From NCBI GenBank assembly GCA_031423755.1, contig JANPGC010000229.1, positions 1-15,053 of the forward strand: a stretch of DNA of 15,053 bases, read 5' to 3'. The notes under the pieces were generated by a model that was given only the letters and a program-made list of their open reading frames with translations, was not told the origin of the DNA and did no database searches. Both the position numbers and the translations under genes were made by a program. The DNA is from JANMEX01 sp031423755 (GTDB lineage Bacteria > Pseudomonadota > Alphaproteobacteria > Rhizobiales > Rhizobiaceae). Position 1 is the stretch's first letter. Each line of letters starts with the position of its first letter. Shown here in pieces: positions 1 through 7,698 of this stretch.

Positions 1-595
1 CGCTCGATATTCAAACTCGAGACCGGTGGTGGTCTGTCTGAATCTTATCATTTACCCCCCAGCACTTTAAGGGGCTCATCCTAGTCCAAGGTTCAACAGT
101 TTGTCGAGGAATGGCAACTCTTGGGCAATAGCGAACTTGCCCAGAATGACCGACATGGGTCGTAAGCTGCCTACTTCAGATCTGACGATGAATGGCCGCT
201 CTCGTAGTTTGAATCTTGTGGGCGGACAGTCCGCATCTGGCCCCATCTCGGTTATTGCTGAAAGGCGCAGCAGATGACCGCTTCCCTCCCCTAAGCCGCC
301 ATTCAGCCCGAGCCTCCTAGGCGGCTAGCGAAGGTTGGACCACAGTGGCTTGACGTGCAAACGCGACTTCGATCCAACCCCAATCAAAGGTTACTGAAAA
401 CTGTGCTATTGCAATAGCTTAAAACCTATTCACCAAATTGTGGCAGTCATCAGCTTCGGAGAATATCGGCCCAGAGAGAACGCTTCTGAGCCTGCTGGTG
501 CACAGGCCAGTGCTCGGCCCAACCCGCATAACCCTCGAAAACAACGGGAAATTCCGGGCGCAGCGTGATCTGGAGAATCTTTACGCTAAGGCTAG
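1..595. other. Gene-free left end, nothing recognised
   Basis: I found no supportable gene in this stretch. In all frames the readings are short and none resembles a family I know. At most, 1-84 could hold the last 27 codons of a plus-strand gene cut by the window edge, but nothing supports it. Two inverted repeats are visible. One is a 7-base pair at 294-300 and 320-326 with a 19-base spacer. The other is a perfect 14-base palindrome at 405-418. The stretch lies downstream of the 3' end of the tRNA-Ser gene, a common landing site for integrative elements, so it may be decayed element DNA. That is inference: no integrase and no duplicated tRNA end is seen. Confidence 0.6.
405..418. repeat. 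Perfect 14-bp palindrome
   Basis: The sequence GCTATTGCAATAGC is its own reverse complement over all 14 bases and lies in otherwise gene-free DNA. It could be a binding site for a dimeric regulator. No gene starts close by on either strand, so its role is unknown and it may be chance. Confidence 0.4.
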
Positions 596-685
596 TGGCG
601 GAAGGGGTGGGATTCGAACCCACGGTACGGTTTCCCGCACGACGGTTTTCAAGACCGTTGCCTTAAACCACTCGGCCACCCTTCC
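596..685 (-). tRNA. tRNA-Ser (anticodon UGA)
   Basis: Read on the minus strand, this is a complete class II tRNA of about 90 nt. The acceptor stem GGAAGGG (679-685) pairs with CCCTTCC (600-606), followed by discriminator G (599) and an encoded CCA (596-598). The D-arm contains GTGGCCGAGTGG, as is typical of serine tRNAs. The anticodon loop is CTTGAAAA within a CGGT/ACCG stem, giving anticodon UGA, which reads UCN codons. A long variable arm (GTGCGGGAAACCGTAC) and a T-arm with GGTTCGAATCC follow. The long variable arm and the anticodon together settle serine. Confidence 0.97.
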
Positions 686-695
686 GTTGAAGGGG

Positions 696-724
696 CTTAT
701 GGCGAGAAATTGCACGGCGATCAA
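696..724 (-). promoter_or_regulatory. Candidate promoter of tRNA-Ser
   Basis: On the minus strand a -35-like TTGATC (719-724) is followed after 17 bases by a -10-like CATAAG (696-701). The -10 lies 10 bases before the mature tRNA 5' end, allowing only a very short leader. Spacing and position fit a sigma-70 promoter, but both hexamers deviate from consensus. Confidence 0.35.
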
Positions 725-758
725 GCCGAATGTGCGGCGATTGCTGCGCCTTCGGTCT

Positions 759-1595
759 TCAGTGCGCCATCAACAGCGGGATCGTGACACGGGCAAGCAT
801 CGACTGGGTGACGCCGCCGAATATCCGTTCGCGCAGCCTTGAATGACCGTAAGCGCCCATGACGATCAGGCCGCAGTCATGATCGGTCGCATGGCCGGTC
901 AACACGTCGGCCACCGGCTTTCCCGATGATGCCACACGGTCGACGATAGCGTTGACGCCGTGTCTTGCAAGATAGGCTGCCAAGTCTGCGCCGGGCTCCG
1001 CGCCGTGCCCTTGCTCGCCGGAAACGGGATCAACCATGACAATGTGCACCGCCTTTGCCGCTGCAAGCATTCCGACGGAATAGCCAACCGCCCTCGCCGC
1101 CTCCAGACCGCCATCCCAGGCAATGCTGACACGCTCGGGCGAGAGCGTCGCCTTCGCATTTTCCGGAACCACCAGCACAGGACGCCCGGAGCGGAACATG
1201 GCGCCGTCCAGAACCTGATCCCTCAAACTGTCATCCGCCCACAGGCTTGGGCCAAGCAGCGCGAGGTCCGCATAACGCGCCCGCCTGCCGACAACTTCGC
1301 CGATGAGCCCGTATTCGGTATGGCCACTGGAAACGTCGGCTGAGAGCGATTGCGTTTCGAGCAGCTTCGTGACATCGCCGACACGCGCAGCGAGACGCTT
1401 GGCTTCGAGCTGCCGTTCAGCATACCATGCGTCTGAGACAACATCGGCATAGGCGCCGATTGGTATGGACGCGGCTGGTGAGACCACCATCACCGCCAGA
1501 TGCGCATCCGCATTGCGGCATATTTCAACGCCAAGTTCGAGATCGCGATTGCCTTGGGCAAGGCCGACGATGCTGAGAATTGTTTTGAAAGCCAT
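759..1595 (-). CDS. Universal stress protein, tandem UspA domains
   Basis: This 278-residue protein has the size of a two-domain Usp. The first domain begins with MAFKTILSIVG, a hydrophobic first strand typical of UspA. The second begins near residue 155 (VSIAWDGGLEAARAV). It ends with the nucleotide-binding signature GAYGHSRLRERIFGG, close to the family pattern G-x2-G-x9-G, and then VTQSMLARVTIPLLMAH. Usp proteins are cytoplasmic and help survival under starvation or redox stress; many bind ATP. The start at 1595 is supported by GGAG 8 bases upstream. The gene is divergent from the formaldehyde dehydrogenase gene, with 177 bases between them. The specific physiological role is unknown. Confidence 0.9.
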   Translation of the reverse strand: MAFKTILSIVGLAQGNRDLELGVEICRNADAHLAVMVVSPAASIPIGAYADVVSDAWYAERQLEAKRLAARVGDVTKLLETQSLSADVSSGHTEYGLIGEVVGRRARYADLALLGPSLWADDSLRDQVLDGAMFRSGRPVLVVPENAKATLSPERVSIAWDGGLEAARAVGYSVGMLAAAKAVHIVMVDPVSGEQGHGAEPGADLAAYLARHGVNAIVDRVASSGKPVADVLTGHATDHDCGLIVMGAYGHSRLRERIFGGVTQSMLARVTIPLLMAH

Positions 1596-1680
1596 TTGAA
1601 ATTCTCCATTGCTGGCAGATTGACAATAGCAGATGCGGTGGCTCGATCCTTGTCATGGGTCAATTGGCGCACGGTAACAT

Positions 1681-1705
1681 CGAAATGCGAAACAGCGGCA
1701 TTTCG
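1681..1705. promoter_or_regulatory. Inverted repeat in the usp/frmA intergenic region
   Basis: CGAAATGC at 1681-1688 and GCATTTCG at 1698-1705 are perfect reverse complements separated by 9 bases. They lie midway between two divergent start codons. This geometry fits an operator for a dimeric regulator or a hairpin in the frmA leader. A second possible inverted pair, TGACAA (1621-1626) and TTGTCA (1650-1655), lies nearby. No regulator gene is next to it, so assignment is open. Confidence 0.35.
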
Positions 1706-1772
1706 CGGGTTTCCAGACTATGATCGTTTGGCTAGGTTGGCAAAACAAAAGCCGTATCGGGAGGAATCAGCC

Positions 1773-2885
1773 ATGAAATCACGCGCCGCCGTTGCCTGGG
1801 AGGCGAACAAGCCATTGACCATTGAAACGATCGACATCGGAGGGCCAAAGGTAGGCGAAGTGTTGGTTGAAATTATGGCGACCGGTGTTTGCCACACGGA
1901 CGCCTACACACTCTCCGGGCTTGATTCGGAAGGAAAATTCCCGGCGATTTTGGGTCATGAGGGTGCAGGCATTGTGCGCGAAATTGGCGCAGACGTGACT
2001 TCAGTCAAGCCCGGCGATCATGTGATCCCGCTCTACACGCCGGAATGCCGCTCGTGCAAAACCTGTCTTTCGCAGCGTTCGAACCTGTGCACCTCCATCC
2101 GCGCCACACAGGGACAAGGGCTGATGCCCGACCAGACATCGCGCTTTTCCTGCGATGGCGGCGAAGTCTTCCATTACATGGGCTGCTCGACCTTCTCAAA
2201 CTTCACAGTCCTGCCGGAGATCGCGCTGGCAAAGGTGCGTGAAGACGCGCCATTCGACAAGATTTGCTACATCGGCTGCGGCGTGACCACCGGCATCGGC
2301 GCGGTGATTTACACGGCCAAGGTCCGGCCCGGCTCCAATGTCGTGGTGTTCGGTCTCGGCGGCATCGGGCTGAACGTCATCCAAGGCGCGCGCATGGTCG
2401 GTGCGGACAAGATCATCGGTGTTGATCTCAATCCGTCCAAGGTTGAGATGGCCAAGAAATTCGGCATGACGCATTTTGTCAATCCGGACGAGGTCGGACG
2501 CGACAAGGTGGTGCAGGCGATACAGGACCTTACCGACGGCGGCGCGGATTATTCGTTCGAATGCATCGGCAACATCCACACAATGCGACAGGCGCTCGAA
2601 TGCTGCCACCGTGGCTGGGGCGAGTCGATCATCATTGGCGTCGCACCGTCCGGCACGGAAATCTCGACGCGGCCGTTCCAGCTGGTCACCGGGCGTGTCT
2701 GGAAAGGCTCGGCCTTCGGCGGCGCGCGCGGGCGCACGGATGTGCCGAAGATTGTCGACTGGTACATGGATGGCAAAATCAACATTGACGATCTGATCAC
2801 CCACACCATGCCACTAACCGAGATCAACACGGCATTCGACCTGATGCACGAGGGCAAATCGATCCGCTCAGTCGTGACATTCTGA
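1773..2885 (+). CDS. frmA: S-(hydroxymethyl)glutathione dehydrogenase / class III alcohol dehydrogenase
   Basis: This 370-residue zinc-dependent dehydrogenase oxidises S-hydroxymethylglutathione, the adduct of formaldehyde and glutathione, with NAD. Members also reduce S-nitrosoglutathione. The catalytic zinc ligands are C40 (GVCHTDAY), H62 (GHEGAG) and C169 (YIGCGVTTG). The structural zinc loop has C92, C95, C98 and C106. The run IRATQGQGLMPD carries the class III arginine that holds the glutathione carboxylate. The Rossmann fold shows GLGGIG at 194-199 and D218, which favours NAD. The start at 1773 follows GGGAGG with good spacing and gives the family's usual length; an open frame reaching back to 1500 is not coding. 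No frmR, gfa or S-formylglutathione hydrolase gene is adjacent. Also known as adhC or flhA. Confidence 0.96.
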   Translation: MKSRAAVAWEANKPLTIETIDIGGPKVGEVLVEIMATGVCHTDAYTLSGLDSEGKFPAILGHEGAGIVREIGADVTSVKPGDHVIPLYTPECRSCKTCLSQRSNLCTSIRATQGQGLMPDQTSRFSCDGGEVFHYMGCSTFSNFTVLPEIALAKVREDAPFDKICYIGCGVTTGIGAVIYTAKVRPGSNVVVFGLGGIGLNVIQGARMVGADKIIGVDLNPSKVEMAKKFGMTHFVNPDEVGRDKVVQAIQDLTDGGADYSFECIGNIHTMRQALECCHRGWGESIIIGVAPSGTEISTRPFQLVTGRVWKGSAFGGARGRTDVPKIVDWYMDGKINIDDLITHTMPLTEINTAFDLMHEGKSIRSVVTF

Positions 2886-2894
2886 TTGTCACGG

Positions 2895-3800
2895 ATGGAG
2901 ACAATTGCGGGCGGCAAGTCCAATCTTCGCGGCATTCTCTACATGCTGATCGGCGCAGGCAGCTTTGTGCTCAATGACAGCATGATGAAGCTGGTGATGG
3001 AGGGGGCTCCACCTTATCAGACGTTGTGTATGCGGGGCGTATTCGCATTGTTATGGGCCCTTCCGCTGCTAACCGCTCTTGGGCACTGGAAAGACATGCC
3101 TCTGGCGCTGAACCGGTTTGTTTTCGCGCGAGGTTTGCTGGAAGTCATTGCCATCATGACGTTTATTCTGGCATTGGCGAACGCTCCCATCGGCCACGTG
3201 ACATCCATTTTCCAGATATTGCCCATGCTGATCCTGATTGGCATGGCGGTTTTTCACCGGGAGAAAATAGACGGATTGCGCTGGGCGCTTGTGCTCGCAG
3301 GATTTGCTGGGGCGCTTCTGGTCGCGCAGCCGGGGGCCGGGTCCACGTCCCCGTTTGCCCTGCTGGCGTTTGCGACGGCGTTTTTTGCAGCACTGCGCGA
3401 TCTGGTCGGAAGGCGCATACCGTCGAGCACGCCGGTGCTGGTCTCGACATTTGTTACCAATGGATTGGTGCTGATCGGAGCGGCAATTGCCGGGCTGTCG
3501 TTTGAATCCTGGGTCGCACTGTCAACCGGCCAATATCTCTTGCTGCTAGGCACAGGTTTGCTGGTCACCATCGGCCACATGTTTACATTCCTTGCATTCA
3601 AGCATGCGCAGGCCCAAGCCGTTGCACCTTTCTATTATTCCTTCATGGTCTGGGCGGTCTTCTTGGGGTTTGTGATCTTCGACGATGTGCCAAACGGTCT
3701 GGCCATTGTCGGCATGCTGCTCATTCTGGCAAGCGGACTCGCAGTGATTTTTCTCGAAGGCAGGTCAAAGTCATTGCCGGTCATTGAGCCGCAGGTTTAG
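2895..3800 (+). CDS. EamA/DMT-superfamily membrane transporter
   Basis: This protein of about 301 residues consists of roughly ten hydrophobic helices arranged as two EamA-like halves. The first half begins at LRGILYMLIGAGSFVLNDSMMK and the second near SPFALLAFATAFFAALRDLVGR. This is the layout of drug/metabolite transporters of the inner membrane, which export or import small metabolites; substrate cannot be told from sequence. The ATG at 2895 lies 9 bases after the frmA stop, so the two are probably co-transcribed. A TTG at 2886 in the same frame is an alternative start. Neither has a clear ribosome site, which suggests translational coupling. A link to formaldehyde metabolism is possible but is only inferred from position. 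Confidence 0.88.
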   Translation: METIAGGKSNLRGILYMLIGAGSFVLNDSMMKLVMEGAPPYQTLCMRGVFALLWALPLLTALGHWKDMPLALNRFVFARGLLEVIAIMTFILALANAPIGHVTSIFQILPMLILIGMAVFHREKIDGLRWALVLAGFAGALLVAQPGAGSTSPFALLAFATAFFAALRDLVGRRIPSSTPVLVSTFVTNGLVLIGAAIAGLSFESWVALSTGQYLLLLGTGLLVTIGHMFTFLAFKHAQAQAVAPFYYSFMVWAVFLGFVIFDDVPNGLAIVGMLLILASGLAVIFLEGRSKSLPVIEPQV

Positions 3801-3899
3801 GCGGAATAGTCTCGTGTGAGGTCTGGCTGTTTCTGAACCTTCTTGACAGCCGCGCTCCTCTGGTTTCCCACTTGTCCGAACACGACTCGAGGGTTTGCG

Positions 3900-4454
3900 A
3901 TGACACGGGCGCTGAAGAATGGAATGATGTTCGCAGGTGTCTTTGCGATACTCGGCGCACTCGCATCTTGTACAACGTCCAACGTTGGCGAGGGCGTGAA
4001 GGCAGACAAGACGCCTCCCCCGAAAGCGGTAAAGAACGAGATGGACATCGCGCCGCTGAACGAAACCGATACCGTTACTGCGTTGTTGCAACCTGCGTCA
4101 AAACTGAAACCGGACACGGTTGAAGCCGCGCGGCATGACACCAAAGCGTCGAAGATCCCCTACATCGGCGCTTGGGCGGCAGATGATGCCGGTTGCGCCA
4201 AGATAGATCAGGAGGCCTACAAGAGCTTTGCGGTCATCACGCCCAAGAGCATCCGGCAATTTGAAGAGAACTGCACGATCACGGCGACGCCGCCGGAAGA
4301 CAATCCTACCTCTGTCAAGGCATCCTGCACGGCGTCCGGCGCATCGTCGGCAAGAAAAATTACGCTGTTGGTGACGGCAATCGGCGGCTTGCAGATTGTC
4401 AACAAGCCCGGCGCCACGCCTGTCGAATATGTGCGTTGCCAGTTTCCGGCATAG
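3900..4454 (+). CDS. Small predicted lipoprotein, unknown function
   Basis: This 184-residue protein begins with a basic N-terminus and a hydrophobic helix ending in the lipobox L21-A-S-C24, so it should be lipidated at C24 and held in the envelope. A low-complexity linker follows (residues ~25-80). The C-terminal part starts at IGAWAADDAGC and has four more cysteines (in DAGC, ENC, ASC and VRC), which may form two disulfides in the periplasm. I recall similar C-terminal domains in rhizobial hypothetical lipoproteins but know no function. The start at 3900 gives a proper signal peptide and follows GAGGG; the same frame is open from 3843. It converges on the flavin reductase gene with only 24 bases between the stops. 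Confidence 0.82.
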   Translation: MTRALKNGMMFAGVFAILGALASCTTSNVGEGVKADKTPPPKAVKNEMDIAPLNETDTVTALLQPASKLKPDTVEAARHDTKASKIPYIGAWAADDAGCAKIDQEAYKSFAVITPKSIRQFEENCTITATPPEDNPTSVKASCTASGASSARKITLLVTAIGGLQIVNKPGATPVEYVRCQFPA

Positions 4455-4478
4455 AGGTGCGGCGACGCCCCGGTCAAC

Positions 4479-5093
4479 TCAGTCCTGCGTTTTCCAGCGC
4501 GGTCGGCGCATTTCAAATGTCGGGCCGACAATGGCATAGTCAAGATAGCCGAGGCGCGAGACCAAACCGGCCTTTTCATAATCAAAGCGGCCGTTTGTCA
4601 GCATGTCTTCGTCAATGTGAATGCCGGCAACCTCGCCGATGACAAGTTGAATTCCTGACGGCATGCCAGACAGGAGCTTGGGTTCCAAAATCTCGGTCAC
4701 CTTGCATTCCAGCGCCGCAGCAATGCCCTTGACGCGGGGCGCAGAGACGAGCGTTGAAGGCGCGACTTCCAGTCCGGCAAACTCAAATTCGTTTTCTCCG
4801 CGCGGCGCGTCCACCGACGTGTCGACCATGGCAGAGGCGAATCTCTGCGTCACGATATTGACGACAAACTCCCCGCTCTCTGCGGCAAAGCTCATCGAAT
4901 CCTTTCGGCCGTCAGACGCGAAGGCCACCAGCCAAGGATTGTCGCTGAGCGCATTGAAATAGGAGTATGGCGCAAGGTTCAGCCTGCCATCCAAGGCGCA
5001 TGTCGAAATCCAGCCAATAGGGCGCGGCGCGACGAGCGCCTTGAATGGATCATGCGGCAGTCCATGATTGCGCTTCGCAGGCTCGTAAAACAT
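4479..5093 (-). CDS. Flavin reductase family protein (FMN-binding split barrel)
   Basis: This 204-residue protein shows the conserved N-terminal run RPIGWIST...GRLNLAPYSYFNALSDNPW, the FMN-binding part of the flavin-reductase-like split barrel. GEFVVNIV and later ALECKVTEI are also typical. Family members bind FMN and either reduce free flavin with NAD(P)H for a partner enzyme or act as oxidoreductases themselves. It starts 3 bases after the stop of the nitroreductase gene, so the two form one operon and probably depend on coupled translation. The pairing of two flavin enzymes suggests a shared redox or detoxification role, but no substrate can be named. Confidence 0.88.
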   Translation of the reverse strand: MFYEPAKRNHGLPHDPFKALVAPRPIGWISTCALDGRLNLAPYSYFNALSDNPWLVAFASDGRKDSMSFAAESGEFVVNIVTQRFASAMVDTSVDAPRGENEFEFAGLEVAPSTLVSAPRVKGIAAALECKVTEILEPKLLSGMPSGIQLVIGEVAGIHIDEDMLTNGRFDYEKAGLVSRLGYLDYAIVGPTFEMRRPRWKTQD

Positions 5094-5096
5094 CGC

Positions 5097-5681
5097 TCAG
5101 CCCTGCCAAGGACCGGAATACGCGCTCATGACTTTTGACGGCTCGGGGCGTGGGCGGTCGGGAATTGCGACATCGACGGTTCCGATGTGCACGAAACCGA
5201 TGGCGCGCTCCTGCGGTGCCAGTCCAAGAAATGCACGGCTCGGCGCGTCGTCTGCATACCAGTTTGAAACCCAGTTGGCGTTGTAGCCGTAGGCATGCGC
5301 GGCGAGCACCAACGCGAAGGCAGCGTTGCTGGCGGAGAGGAATTTTTCCCAGTCCGGTATACGCGGATGTTCGCGCGGGACTGAAACAACCCCAACCACC
5401 AGCGGCGCGCGTGCGAAGCGGGCTTTCTCCTGCTCTATGCGCTGCGGCGTCAACTCACCCTCGACCTCCCCTGCCCGCTTGGCCAGAAACGCGCCGATAT
5501 CATGACGCGCCGCGCCGCGGTAAACAATGAAACGCCACGGCTCAAGCAGCCCATGGTCGGGTACCCGGCTGGCAATCCTGATCATGCCTTCAAGTTCCGC
5601 CTCGCTGGGACCTGGTTCATGAATGACGGAAATGGGAGCGGATTTGCGGGTCAGAAGAAAATCAACGGCGGATTGGTTCAA
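5097..5681 (-). CDS. Nitroreductase family protein (YdjA-like)
   Basis: This 194-residue protein belongs to the FMN-dependent nitroreductase fold. Evidence is the N-terminal LLTRKSAP, then IRIASRVPDHGLLEPWRFIV, where the R-x-PDH-x-x-x-PWRF run is typical of the YdjA-like branch, and the C-terminal half with FLSASNAAFALVLAAHAYGYNANWVS and ERAIGFVHIGT. Such enzymes reduce nitro groups, quinones or related acceptors with NAD(P)H; the natural substrate is usually unknown. The only suitable start is a TTG at 5681, preceded by GGGAA; no ATG in frame gives a complete N-terminus. It is first in an operon with the flavin reductase gene. Confidence 0.9.
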   Translation of the reverse strand: MNQSAVDFLLTRKSAPISVIHEPGPSEAELEGMIRIASRVPDHGLLEPWRFIVYRGAARHDIGAFLAKRAGEVEGELTPQRIEQEKARFARAPLVVGVVSVPREHPRIPDWEKFLSASNAAFALVLAAHAYGYNANWVSNWYADDAPSRAFLGLAPQERAIGFVHIGTVDVAIPDRPRPEPSKVMSAYSGPWQG

Positions 5682-5797
5682 GATTGCGATTCCCGTTTGC
5701 AGCGTTGCGCCACATATGGGAAACCCTACAAGAAATGTCAGGTTAATTCTGCGTCATCTGCCATGAATTTGCCGCGTGCCGGGAGTTGAACGGTCTG

Positions 5798-6769
5798 ATG
5801 AACATTCGCTGCAAGATCAGCCAGTCTTTGTTGAGCCTAATGGCAAGCAGCCTGTTGGTTTGCAGCAACGCCGAGGCGCAGGAGACACTGAAGCTGCCGA
5901 AATTGGTGTTGCCGGGCGTCAACAGCTTTGCGCCAGCAACGCCCGACGTGACCGCAGTGCCGACCAACATGCGTGAACTGACCTTGGCAGCAAAACTTTC
6001 GGAGACCGATGATCTCTTGAAGGAAGGCCTTGTCTGGCGAATATTCAAACCTGACCCAAACGACGACGGCAAGCTGCCGTTGATCGCTACCGCCAATGGC
6101 GGCACAACGCGCTTTGCACTGGAACCTGGCAGCTATCTGGTGCACGCGGCCTTCGGCAGGGCGGGCATCACAAAGCGGATCAGCGTGACCACTGACAACC
6201 GCGAAGAGATACTTGTGCTCGACGCGGGCGGGTTGAAGCTTAACGCCGTTTTGTCCGGCGGGGTGCGCATACCGCGCGACAAACTGCGGTTCTCAATCTA
6301 TTCAGGCGATGAACAAACCGACGGCGAGCGGGCGCTGATTTTGCCGGACGCAAAGCCGGAGGACATTATCCGGCTGAACTCGGGTACCTATCATATTGTC
6401 TCCAATTATGGCTCCGAGAACGCGATCATCCGAGCCGATCTCAGGGTTGAAGCCGGCAAGCTGACCGAGGCGACTGTCGAGCACAAAGCCGCGGAGTTGA
6501 CGATGAAGCTGGTGCGCGAGGCTGGCGGCGAAGCGTTGGCCGATACCGCATGGTCGGTGATCAACCCATCCGGCGAGGTCATCAAGGAAAGCGTTGGGGC
6601 GTTTGCTTCCATGGTGCTGGCCGAGGGCGACTACACTGTCATTGCGAAGAACCGGGACAAGCTCTTTCAGCGCGATTTTACTGTCGTGGCCGGCAAAAAT
6701 CAGGATGTCGAAGTCTTGGTCAATCAGCAGCAGAGCGTGAGCCCGGAAGCCATGCCTGCAGGCGGCTGA
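5798..6769 (+). CDS. Exported protein with three tandem beta-rich repeats
   Basis: This 323-residue protein begins with a Sec signal peptide (residues 1-27, likely cleaved after AEA). After a short proline-rich linker I see three repeats of about 75-85 residues, near 62-143, 146-229 and 233-308. Each repeat has a strand of the type W/F-x-I (VWRIFKP, RFSIYSG, AWSVINP). Next comes a core L-x-x-G-x-Y-x-V/I (LEPGSYLVHA, LNSGTYHIVS, LAEGDYTVIA). Each ends in a strand with basic residues, V-x-AG or similar, and an alternating hydrophobic end. This is consistent with an Ig-like or carboxypeptidase-regulatory-like sandwich. Function is unknown; a periplasmic binding or scaffold role is a guess. ATG 5798 is preferred over TTG 5786 because GGGAG lies 12 bases before it. 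The 3' end overlaps the convergent acyltransferase gene. Confidence 0.8.
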   Translation: MNIRCKISQSLLSLMASSLLVCSNAEAQETLKLPKLVLPGVNSFAPATPDVTAVPTNMRELTLAAKLSETDDLLKEGLVWRIFKPDPNDDGKLPLIATANGGTTRFALEPGSYLVHAAFGRAGITKRISVTTDNREEILVLDAGGLKLNAVLSGGVRIPRDKLRFSIYSGDEQTDGERALILPDAKPEDIIRLNSGTYHIVSNYGSENAIIRADLRVEAGKLTEATVEHKAAELTMKLVREAGGEALADTAWSVINPSGEVIKESVGAFASMVLAEGDYTVIAKNRDKLFQRDFTVVAGKNQDVEVLVNQQQSVSPEAMPAGG

Positions 6770-7598
6770 TGGAAGGCTTGCGCTTTTCAACAGGGGCCAG
6801 AGAGAACACTGCGTCGTATAGAAATTCCAGCAGCACTTTCCGGTCGGCAATTGCGGACAGTTCGGCCCATGGCAATATGTTGCCAACGGTCACACCGATG
6901 GACTTGCCACGGAGCCGACGGAACTCGCGCACAAGCAGCGACAGGCGCAACGTCAGCGAAAGCTTGCTGGCAATATGAAACAGCCGCCCGTTTTGACCCG
7001 AGAAATGTATTGGCACCACGGACGCCCCGGCAGCCTGAATGAGCTTTGCCGGGAACATCTTCCACGGCAGATCTTCCGCCTTGCCGAAAACCCTGCGCGC
7101 CGTGGCGACACCGCCTGCAGGAAACACCACGATAGTGACCCCGTGCTTCAAGAGTTGAACCGCCTGTTGGCGGGTTTTCATGTTGAGTGCCAACGCCTCT
7201 TTGGTTTCCTCAAACGAAACCGGGAGCGCGTATTGCTGCATCTCCTTGATTTTCATAAGATCATTGTTGATGAGGACCTTGAACGGGCGACCCAACTTTT
7301 CAGCAAGGGCCAGCACTGCCACGCCGTCACCGATGCCAAAGGGGTGATTGGCAACCAGCACTAACGGACCGTCGGGCAAGTCTTTGGGCGGCCATTGCTG
7401 GACAAGGCCAAGCCGGACGTCGATCAATTCCAGCATCCGTCCGAAGACTTGCTCACCAGTCGGTACGATCTCATTGCGCCATATGTTGTACAGGGCGAAA
7501 TACTTGTTGCGGCCGGAAAGACCCTCGACGCTGCGGATCACCCAGCGTTTCAAGCGCGGCTGCGATGAATTGGCGTAGGAGAATTCATCAAACTGCAT
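6720..7598 (-). CDS. PlsC-like lysophospholipid/glycerol acyltransferase family protein
   Basis: This 292-residue protein has the acyltransferase block order. ANHPFGIGDG (H85 and D91) stands for the catalytic H-x(4-5)-D motif, followed by LINNDLMKI, VVFPAGG (residues 158-163, in place of the usual FPEG) and ASVVPIHFSGQNGRLF. Family members transfer acyl chains to glycerolipids or related amines at the inner membrane. The variant motifs point to a subfamily distinct from classical PlsC, with an unknown acceptor. ATG 7598 is preferred: it follows GGGGG with proper spacing, whereas TTG 7616 has none. It ends inside the last 50 bases of the convergent repeat-protein gene. It follows thrS on the same strand but is separated from it by a probable terminator. 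Confidence 0.87.
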   Translation of the reverse strand: MQFDEFSYANSSQPRLKRWVIRSVEGLSGRNKYFALYNIWRNEIVPTGEQVFGRMLELIDVRLGLVQQWPPKDLPDGPLVLVANHPFGIGDGVAVLALAEKLGRPFKVLINNDLMKIKEMQQYALPVSFEETKEALALNMKTRQQAVQLLKHGVTIVVFPAGGVATARRVFGKAEDLPWKMFPAKLIQAAGASVVPIHFSGQNGRLFHIASKLSLTLRLSLLVREFRRLRGKSIGVTVGNILPWAELSAIADRKVLLEFLYDAVFSLAPVEKRKPSISRLQAWLPGSRSAAD

Positions 7599-7665
7599 GC
7601 TGGCCCCCAAGCACAAGAAAGGATGTTGGAGGCATGCCGCAAAGATATGACAAGGACATGAAACA

Positions 7666-7690
7666 CCCCGGCATCAGCTAGAACCCGGGG
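7666..7690 (-). terminator. Probable terminator of thrS
   Basis: CCCCGG (7666-7671) and CCGGGG (7685-7690) form a 6-bp GC stem with a 13-base loop, 9 bases after the thrS stop. On the minus strand the stem is followed by TGTTTC, a weak U-rich tail. Position and GC content fit an intrinsic terminator, but the tail is poor. Confidence 0.5.
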
Positions 7691-7698
7691 CGCCTTCT

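Noticed and set aside
438..842. Open frame of 134 codons on the plus strand across the tRNA-Ser gene
   Set aside because: It runs antisense through a complete tRNA and into the end of the universal stress gene, and its product resembles nothing.
1500..1772. N-terminal extension of the formaldehyde dehydrogenase frame by 91 codons
   Set aside because: The family length, MKSRAAVAWE start and GGGAGG before 1773 fix the true start; the extension overlaps the usp gene and both promoters.
2196..2804. 202-codon antisense frame inside frmA
   Set aside because: Shadow of a GC-rich gene; frmA is intact in its own frame.
5763..5789. Eight-codon mini-frame (MNLPRAGS) before the repeat-protein gene, as a leader peptide
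   Set aside because: It has no ribosome site and no regulatory codon run; overlap with GGGAG is likely chance.
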